A DNA stretch of 64,000 nucleotides, from assembly GCA_963813345.1 (NCBI GenBank), contig CAWEYR010000022.1:92262-156261 (forward strand), in the 5' to 3' direction. Positions 56,845 to 64,000 of the stretch are shown piece by piece. Each line of letters opens with the position of its first letter. Within the stretch, counting starts at the first letter, position 1. The translations under genes were made by a program, and so were the position numbers. The stretch comes from CAWDDA01 sp963813345. Its GTDB lineage: Bacteria > Acidobacteriota > Blastocatellia > RBC074. The notes beneath the pieces were generated by a model that did no database searches, had not been told where the DNA came from, and saw only the letters and a list, made by a program, of their open reading frames with translations.

Positions 56845-59800
56845 ATGTCCAAATCCATCGTCAAACTTAGCCTGCTGCTGGCTGTCTGCGCCGCGTTATC
56901 ACTCACTTTGCGCAGCAATCCGGTGCGCGCGGTCAGTTCGCAATCAAACCAGGCACCGCGACAAATTGATTTCAACCGCGACATCCGCCCTATCCTCTCC
57001 GGCAAATGCTGGAGATGTCATGGTCCTGACGCGCCAAATAAGAAGATCAAATTAAGACTCGATTCCGAAGCCTCAGCGCGCGCCGATCTGGGTCGTGGCC
57101 GGCACGCTATCGTGCCCGGGACATCCTGACGAGAGCGAGCTCGTGCGTCGCATCACGAGTGAAAAAGAGATCGTACGCATGCCGCCTGCTGATTCAGGCC
57201 GCACGCTGACGAAAAAGGAGATCGAGCTCCTGACTGAGTGGATAAAACAGGGCGCGCGGTGGCAGCAGCATTGGTCATTCGTTCCGCCCGAACGGCCTGC
57301 GCTGCCCGCGGTTAGAAACAAAACCTGGCCGCGCAATCCGATCGATCATTTCGTGCTCGCAAGGCTGGAAAAGGAAGGGCTCAGTCCGTCACCTGAAGCC
57401 GATCGCGCGGCGCTCATTCGCCGGGTATCGTTTGATCTGACGGGGTTGCCGCCCTCGCTCGCAGAGATTGATGCGTTTATCAATGACAGAGCTCCCAATG
57501 CTTACGAGAAAGTAGTCGACCGTCTGCTCGCCAGTCCGCGTTATGGCGAGCGAATGGCGTTCAGATGGCTGGACGCGGCACGCTACGCCGACACCAACGG
57601 CTATCAGATTGACGGCGAGCGCAATATGTGGCGCTGGCGCGACTGGGTGATCGAAGCGTTCAATCGAAATCTGCCGTTCGATCAGTTCGTGATCGAACAG
57701 TTGGCAGGTGATCTGCTCCCTAATCCGACTCTTGATCAGAAGATCGCCACTGCATTCAATCGCAACCATCGTTCAAACTCAGAAGACGGAATCGTTCCGG
57801 CAGAGTACGCCGTCGAATATGTAGTCGACCGCGTCGACACGACTTCGACGGTTTTCATGGGTCTGACAGTTGGGTGCGCCAGATGTCATAACCATAAGTA
57901 CGACCCGATCACGCAGCGGGAGTACTACCAGTTATTCGCCTACTTCAACAGCATTCCCGAATATGGGCGCGTGAGCAATTTCGGGAACGCGCCGCCATGG
58001 ATTTTTGCGCCTGATCGCAGTCAGCAGAGATCGCTGCGCGCGCTTGAAATAGAAATCGCCACGGCTGAACGGCAGTTTGCTGACATGCTCAAACATTCGA
58101 GCGTATTGCAGAAGCGATGGGAGAAATCGCTGTCCGCATCCACATCGACCGGCCGGCAATGGTTTCCCGATGACGATCTGCTCGTTCGAAATTCTCTTGA
58201 TGAAAACGCGGCGCTCGAACTCAATAAGCCAGTCTCTGGAACGGACACCAAAGCAGACACACAACCGGATGAACCAACGAATACAGAACCGATCGCGCAA
58301 CAAAGCACACAACAGAACGCACAGGCGGCCGCCCGGCCCGGATTCAAGGATGGAATTCCAACGTTCCTCGCGTCACCCCTGGGGAAGGGCGTGCAGTTCA
58401 ACGGCCGCACTTACTTCGATGCCGGCCCGGTAGCCAATTTCGATTACCGCGACAGACTTCGGGACTTTAAGGACCAGTTCGCGATCTCTGTCTGGATTTA
58501 TCCGGAGGCCGAAAATAGCGGCGCGATAATTACGCGGATGCGTGATGGCGTTGAACCAACCGAGAACGGGCTGCCGACGGGCAGGGGCTACGGCATTTTC
58601 TTCATCGATGGCAAAGTTCACTTCAATCTCGTGAGCGTGTGGGCGGACGATTCTTTCCGCGTCGAAACCTCGAATCGAGTGGCCGTCAAAGAGTGGCATC
58701 ACGTGCTTGCGACCTTTGACAGTCTTGAGCCTTATGAGAAGGTTCAGATCTTCGTCGACGGTCAGAAACAGCAGCTCAAGACCAACCAGCCTTACCTGTT
58801 CCGACAGTTTGCTGACTCGAACGGGCGTCTGCGGATCGGCGGCGGAGGAGGTGCTCAGTTCCGCTTCAAAGGCGGTATTGATGAAGTGCGCATCTACCAG
58901 GCTCTCCCCGATGCCGATCAAAGAGCAGTGCTTGCCTGCGCTGATTCACTTGCGCGCATCGGTGCGATTCCTTCGAATCAGCGGACCGAAGGTCAACGAC
59001 TGAAAATAACGAACGCATGGCTGGATGCTGCCGCGCCGCCGGCAATTCAAAACAGCGCGAAACAAACTGCGTGAGCTGAAACGCAAAAAGAAGTATCTCG
59101 AAGCGAGCTTTCCTACATTGATGGTCATGCAGGAGGCATCCGAGCCGCGTCCTGCGCATCTGCTCAAACGTGGCGCGTATGACACTCCGGCGGAGAAAGT
59201 CGAGCGTGGCGTGCCTTCAGTCCTGCCGCCGATGCCCGCAGATTCTCCGAATAACCGGCTTGGTCTTGCGCGATGGCTGGTCAGCCGTGAACATCCGCTA
59301 ACAGCGCGTGTTCAGGTGAATCGATTCTGGCAAATGCTCTTTGGGACGGGGCTTGCCCGGACCGTCGAGGACTTCGGTGCACAGGGCGAATTGCCTTCGC
59401 ATCCGGAAATGCTCGACTGGCTGGCGACCGAATTCATGACGTCGTCGGCCTGGGATGTCAAAGCGCTGCTCAAGACCATGGTGATGAGCGCTACATACCG
59501 CCAGTCATCAAGGATTACGCCCTTTCTCGAGCAGCGTGACCCTGAAAACCGCTTGCTGGCGCGCGGTTCGCGATTTCGGTTGCCGGCTGAAATGATACGT
59601 GATTCCGCTCTTTTTCAATCGGGACTGCTCGTTGAGAAGATCGGTGGACCGTCGGTGCGGCCGTATCAGCCGGAAGGGCTCTACAAGGACATGGTTTTTT
59701 CGAATATGACTGGTTACGGGCAGGAGCGGGGCGAGGGTTTGTGGCGGCGCAGTCTGTACACATTCTGGAAGCGGACTATTCTCGCGCCGTCGATGCTGGT

Positions 59801-60203
59801 CCTGGATGCTGTCGCCGCGTGAGTTCTGTACGGTGAGGGAGCCGCGGACAAATTCTCCGCTGCAGGCACTGAACCTGATGAACGATGTAACCTACGTTGA
59901 GGCGGCGCGGTTGCTCGCCCGGCGAATCCTGATCGAAGGTGGCAGTACGCCGGAGAGCGAGAATTGCGTGGGCATTTCGTCTCGTGACATCGCGCCAACC
60001 CGACGCATCCGAGCGCGGGCTTCCTGCTGAATAATCTGAACGCGAACCTGGATTACTTCCGCGGCCATCCGCAGGAAGCCCAGCGTCTGCTTTCAATAGG
60101 CGAGAAGCGACGCCTCGATAACCTCGATGCATCCGAGTTGGCGTCGTATGCGATGACAGCCAGCATGCTCCTCAATTTGGATGAGGCCATCACAAAGCAG
60201 TAA
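56845..60203 (+). pseudogene. PSD1-type planctomycete cytochrome c (DUF1549/LamG/DUF1553), at least four frame breaks
   Basis: Starts at ATG 56845 with a signal peptide (LSLLLAVCAALSLTL). Order: a cytochrome c-like region with one heme site (GKCWRCHGPDAP), a DUF1549 domain (PIDHFVLARLEKEGLSPSPE ... YGERMAFRWLDAARYADTNG) with a second CxxCH (CARCHNHK), a LamG-like domain (FAISVWIYPEAENSGAIITR), and DUF1553 (NRLGLARWLVSREHPLTARV ... SPLQALNLMND). Breaks lie near 57115, 59050, 59820 and 59975. Joined length about 1120 residues. Such proteins are exported and tied to polysaccharide use in related phyla. The DUF1501 gene follows. Confidence 0.85.
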
Positions 60204-60232
60204 CAGTGAGTATGTTGTACCAAGAGGACACA

Positions 60233-61675
60233 GTGAACCCTGAATCTCAGTTGCTATTAACGCGCCGCCACTTCTTCTCCCGCTGCAGCCTCGGAATCGG
60301 CACAGCGGCGCTTGCGACGCTATTGCGAGAAGATGGCTATGCTGGCGTCAATTCAGGAAAGGAACACTCTCCCGCATTTCGCGCCAAAGGCGAAGCGAGT
60401 GATCTTCCTATTTCAGTCCGGTGCTCCGTCACAGCTGGAACTGTTCGATGCAAAGCCGCAGCTTGAAAAATATCGAGGTCAGAATCTGCCGGAATCGATC
60501 CGCAAGGGGCAGCGACTGACGGGGATGACGGCGTATCAATCGTCGTTTCCGACCGCACCTTCGCTCTACAAATTCCAACAGCATGGGAAATCCGGCGCGG
60601 CCCTGAGCGAGCTATTGCCGCACACATCTCGGATTGTTGACGACCTCTGCTTTATCAAGTCCATGCACACCGAGCAGATAAATCACGATCCGGCGATCAC
60701 ATTTGCGCTCACCGGGTTTCACCTGGCCGGACGTCCCAGCATGGGATAATGGCTCGCTTACGGATTGGGCAGCAAGAATCAGGACCTGCCGGCGTTTGTG
60801 GTCATGGTTTCTGTGGGAACGGGGAACACCGGCGATCAACCATTGTATGACCGCCTGTGGGGCAGTGGCTTCCTGCCTTCACAATATCAGGGCGTAAAGT
60901 TTCACAACGGTTCCGACCCGGTGCTTTATCTTTCAAATCCGCCCGGTAGTCAACCGTGAAGTACGCCGCCGCTTCCTCGATGATCTGGGAAAGCTGAATC
61001 AAAAAAATGCCGAGAGCTTTGGCGACCCTGAGATTCTCTCTCGCGTGGCCCAGTACGAAATGGCTTATCGCATGCAGGCTTCGGTACCGGAACTGACCGA
61101 TCTTCTCCTCCGAGCCTGAATCCATACTCGATCGATATGGTCCCGATTCACGCAAGCCCGGCACTTACGCGCGGAACTGTATTCTCGCGCGACGCCTGGT
61201 TGAACGTGGAGTACGGTTCATACAGTTATTTCACCGCGGGTGGGATCAGCACAACAATCTGCCAAGACAGATCGCCAACCAGTGTCGCGATACTGATCAG
61301 CCGACGGCTGCGTTGATTTCCGATTTGAAGGAACGCGGGCTGCTCGATGACACGCTAGTGGTATGGGGCGGTGAGTTCGGACGCACGGTCTATTCTCAAG
61401 GCACTTTGACGGCAGAGAACTACGGTCGCGATCATCATCCACGCTGCTTCACGGTGTGGCTCGCAGGCGGCGGAATCAAGCCAGGAACAACGATTGGCGA
61501 AACCGACGATTTCAGCTACAACATCGTGACCGATCCTGTGAGTGTTTACGATCTCAATGCAACGATTCTCCACTGCCTCGGCATCGATCACACCCGTCTG
61601 ACTTACAAGTACCAGGGCCGCGACTTCCGGCTGACCGACGTCGAAGGAGAAGTCGTAAAGAAAATTCTCGCCTAG
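60233..61675 (+). pseudogene. DUF1501 exported protein, multiple frame breaks and one in-frame stop
   Basis: The GTG at 60233 has AGAGGA upstream; the N-terminus is Tat-like (LLTRRHFFSRCSLGIGTAAL). DUF1501 (sulfatase-like fold) segments follow: RVIFLFQSGAPSQLELFDAK, FALTGFHLAGRPSMG, LVERGVRFIQLFHRGWDQHN, LLDDTLVVWGGEFGRTVYSQ and DPVSVYDLNATILHCLGIDH. Breaks lie near 60375, 60945 and 61108, and a TAA replaces a Ser-type codon at about 60747. It forms the usual partner of PSD1. A real pseudogene or concentrated sequence error. Confidence 0.85.
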
Positions 61676-61700
61676 AAAGCCTAAGGCGCCATTGCGCGAT

Positions 61701-61938
61701 CGCAAGCTAAAGCTTGTGTCGGTTTGAGTTCAAGCTTTAGCTTGCGCCGTTGCCGAAGGCAACGGCGGCGCGCCGGTCGAAGATCGGAGCCTTGAGCGCG
61801 ACTTCTGGGAGCGCCGTCCTCCGGCTGGCGGTGGCTCGTACGCGACCAACTGTGCCTGTGTCAGTAGCCCGACCGTGAGGGAGGGCTAGCGACACACAGG
61901 CGCACGGAAAGCCCTCCCTCACGGTCGGCTACTGACAC
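61701..61938. repeat. Cluster of inverted and direct repeats after the DUF1501 gene
   Basis: Contains a palindrome of the CAAGCTTTAGCTTG family (61701-61746), a GTTGCCGAAGGCAACGGCGG word repeated at 62011, and a strong hairpin 61858-61938 with arms GTGTCAGTAGCCCGACCGTG. The 380 bp from 61676 to 62054 holds no supportable gene. Confidence 0.75.
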
Positions 61939-62054
61939 GTATGCTGGCGCGCGGAGCAGCAATGTCGTCATAGGAGACAAGCTAGATCCGCAATGGCCGA
62001 ACTTCAGCGCCGTTGCCGAAGGCAACGGCGGTGGCGCCGCATCCAACCGGCTCG

Positions 62055-62873
62055 TCACTGATTAATCAGAGGCAAGTACGGTTCCGGCTCCACCCGCCAC
62101 TCAGTCCCGAAGCGACGTACGACGAACGGAAGCTCAACGGTGCCAAACAAACCAACGAGCAGCTTCATGTCATCGCGCTCGACACCTTCAACAACGCGTC
62201 CCGATGGCAACGCATAGAACTCTCCGGGTTTGATTTCTACAATCGGCATCTCGAGAGCAATCGCGTCCAGATGACCAGACGGTTCGCGATACCTGGGTGC
62301 GCCTGCAAAGAGCAGATCGAGGTTTGCGCCCGGCACTGACAAAGCGCAACGCGCGTACACGGTCGAGCGCTACGAGCGATGCAGTCAGCCCTCTTGCCGC
62401 CAAATCCGGAGAACTCTTTTGCGGACCAGGTCCTGCAGATGTAGCCATCTCAATCATCGCCAGCAACCAACGAAGATCGACTCTCCACCCGTCAGCCTGC
62501 CTCTTAGAGTGATCATCGTAGGACCACGTCCGTGCGCTGTCATATATAGGGCCGTAGTACCGGCTGGATAATCGCCATTGCCGTCAGGTTCAATCGCACG
62601 GCCTTTACTCATCATAGGTCGCTTCATTTTGATCTGCAGCGATCCCGGGTCATCTATAAGTTCGCGCAGCCCGGCCTCATTTCGAGAGCCTTCCCTCAAG
62701 AACGTTCCACGGCGCGGATCCGCCACGGTGAGGCGTTCGAAAGCAACCTTATCGCCAGAATAAACGGCCTTGTAGAACGCGCGAATCACATCTTCCGGAC
62801 CTTGCCGCCCGTCCTGCGCGATCCCTTTCACCGCGATGAACAAAAGTAGAATGGCTGCGTGCGTTTTAAACAT
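62055..62873 (-). CDS. Exported hypothetical protein, two frame breaks (about 62345 and 62475)
   Basis: ATG 62873 gives a signal peptide (KTHAAILLLFIAVKGIAQ), then DVIRAFYKAVYSGDKVAFER, an NTF2-like or DUF4878-like start (tentative). One base near 62475 links RGRLTGG to RVDLRWLLAMIEMATS, and another near 62345 leads to the C-terminal part (FVVRRFGTEWRVEPEPYLPL). Joined length about 272 residues. No confident family; function unknown. Confidence 0.6.
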
Positions 62874-63019
62874 CCAGATTCTCGAAATGTCCCTGCCCCC
62901 GGGAGCGCCAGGCTGAAGCCTGGCGCGTGATTTCAATACGGCGCCACGGATCGGGTCTTTGTCCGAAGTCCACGTTTGCCCGATTTGTCGAGATTGTAGT
63001 ATAAAGTAAATGCAGTTTT

Positions 63020-63092
<73 letters not shown>

Positions 63093-64000
63093 TTCATCCT
63101 ATTGAAGTTATTTCGTGGGCGATTGCCGAGTTTAAGAGTCACCGCCACATTGACCGCCACGTAGAACCGGGAAACGGGCTTTCGCCAGCTTAGTCAGTCC
63201 CGGAAATAATCCCCGAGATATCTGTGAAATCCGCCTCTTGACTGAACGCCGGCGGTCATTGCGAGTCGTGTTTAGTTCGTTTTGCCACGGCCATAATACA
63301 ACTTATCCCATTCACAGCAGGCCACACAGAAGTCTGCATTCCGGTGGAAAGTGGCGACGAGGACCAACTTACTGCCGAGATAAAATTCTACCCCGGCCCG
63401 GTCCTTTAACCCTTTCACCCTCTGCCGTAATCAGCTTGGCCGGATCGAGAGGCCGATACCGAATAGATCCAATCCTCGCTCGGACATTGTGCAACCGACG
63501 ATGACCAAGCCGTTGTCGATTCTCCCCGGCGCCTAGTCGTGAGATCACAAAAAGGCGCGAATCCGTTTCTAATGTCAAACAAGCGACGTTGAAAAGAATA
63601 GGGGTGTTTGCTTCACAGTTTCGCCCGAAGGTTTCGCAGACTTTTCGAAGACTTCCGACTCTGCTTTTTTATCTTGATGGGAGAGAATCCCGAGTGGAAA
63701 AGGAAAGGCAAGAGCCACAGATAAACCAGGCTGAAGACTAGCTGTAGCATTTGAACAAATCTATTCTACCGGTACACAAAAAGCCTAGTGTTCCAATTGT
63801 GGTCGGTCAGGTAACGGCACGGTGGTTGACGAAAAAGTGACCGCCGGGAGATTGCCGCCCACCCGGCGGTCCAATGGTGCGCTTGGCAGCTATCCTTACG
63901 GAACAAAACCAAAGCCTATAGCACGTCGTCGTATTTGCCAGATTTTTTGAGTGAGGTCTTGACGGCGTCCGCAGTAAGTCGTTGGGGTCACCCGATCCAA
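63093..64000. other. No supportable gene seen (about 0.9 kb)
   Basis: Only short, unconvincing frames occur on either strand. On the minus strand a 22-codon stretch ending at 63916 (QRLTADAVKTSLKKSGKYDD) reads like a protein C-terminus, but an in-frame TGA lies just before it at the window edge. No integrase or attachment duplication of the tRNA end was found. Confidence 0.5.

Noticed and set aside
60747..60749. Second selenocysteine or recoding site in the DUF1501 gene
   Set aside because: The stop is TAA, replaces a Ser-like position, has no downstream hairpin of the required type, and lies in a heavily damaged gene.
61678..62054. CRISPR-like repeat cluster
   Set aside because: The repeats are inverted pairs of different sequence without regular spacing or unique spacers.
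63093..63240. Integrated element at the tRNA-Lys 3' end
   Set aside because: No integrase, no duplicated tRNA 3' end and no phage genes in the window.
63916..64000. Possible C-terminus of a minus-strand gene entering from the right edge (QRLTADAVKTSLKKSGKYDD)
   Set aside because: Only about 22 codons with an in-frame TGA directly upstream; no family recognised and too short to support a gene.

Overview
The window looks like a chromosomal contig from an Acidobacteriota bacterium, most likely class Blastocatellia. This is inferred from the gene families, not from a database hit. The supporting families are a secreted protein with a TIGR03437-like acidobacterial domain, a CRTAC1/UnbV lipoprotein, a planctomycete-type cytochrome c (DUF1549/DUF1553) with a DUF1501 partner, futalosine-route menaquinone genes, several DUF4384-type proteins, and many GC-rich intergenic palindromes. 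The only RNA gene seen with certainty is a tRNA-Lys(CTT) near the right end. No phage, transposase, CRISPR array or rRNA was seen.

Layout. 1-4.9 kb (minus): the dTDP-L-rhamnose genes rfbB-rfbA-rfbC-rfbD, preceded by a site-2-protease-like M50 gene, a CBS-pair gene and a zinc-ribbon gene. 5.0-9.5 kb (plus): a PD-(D/E)XK nuclease-like gene, truB, and prkA behind a structured leader. 9.6-16.2 kb (minus): ubiX, a ubiA-family prenyltransferase, mqnE and mqnD of the futalosine menaquinone pathway, with a DUF4062/STAND ATPase locus between mqnE and mqnD. 16.2-24.5 kb: larB, a CHAD protein, an M14 carboxypeptidase, a D-aminoacylase-like amidohydrolase and a CRTAC1 lipoprotein. 24.6-32.6 kb: an AlkA-like glycosylase, an overlapping nucleotidyltransferase pair, a DUF3179 gene with an in-frame TGA, a multiheme cytochrome-TPR protein, a GlcD-like oxidase and thiE. 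32.7-44 kb: a TlpA-like thioredoxin, rmuC, GH88, an SDR, YceI, rhaM, an MFS transporter, the TIGR03437-like protein and a CocE-type hydrolase. 44-55.9 kb (plus): a membrane Ser/Thr kinase with a DUF4384-type sensor, a WD40-caspase protein, an exported DUF4384-like protein, an exported alpha-helical protein, a lipoprotein and two alpha/beta hydrolases. 56-64 kb: DUF2958, an orphan AbrB/MazE antitoxin, the broken PSD1/DUF1501 pair, a hypothetical gene, tRNA-Lys and about 0.9 kb without a supportable gene.

More than thirty genes or gene parts are interrupted by single frame changes, with recognisable protein on both sides. Core genes (ubiA, mqnD, rmuC) are hit as often as accessory ones, so uncorrected sequencing indels are the simplest explanation. 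Genes are therefore given here as full spans with the break position noted.

Strongest leads: (1) the DUF3179 gene has TGA at the first position of its CxxC motif, immediately followed by a hairpin with a GGTCT apical loop, as expected for a bacterial selenoprotein; (2) the kinase / WD40-caspase / DUF4384 cluster; (3) a membrane-anchored STAND protein inside the menaquinone operon; (4) a leader upstream of prkA with two mutually exclusive pairings over the ribosome binding site.
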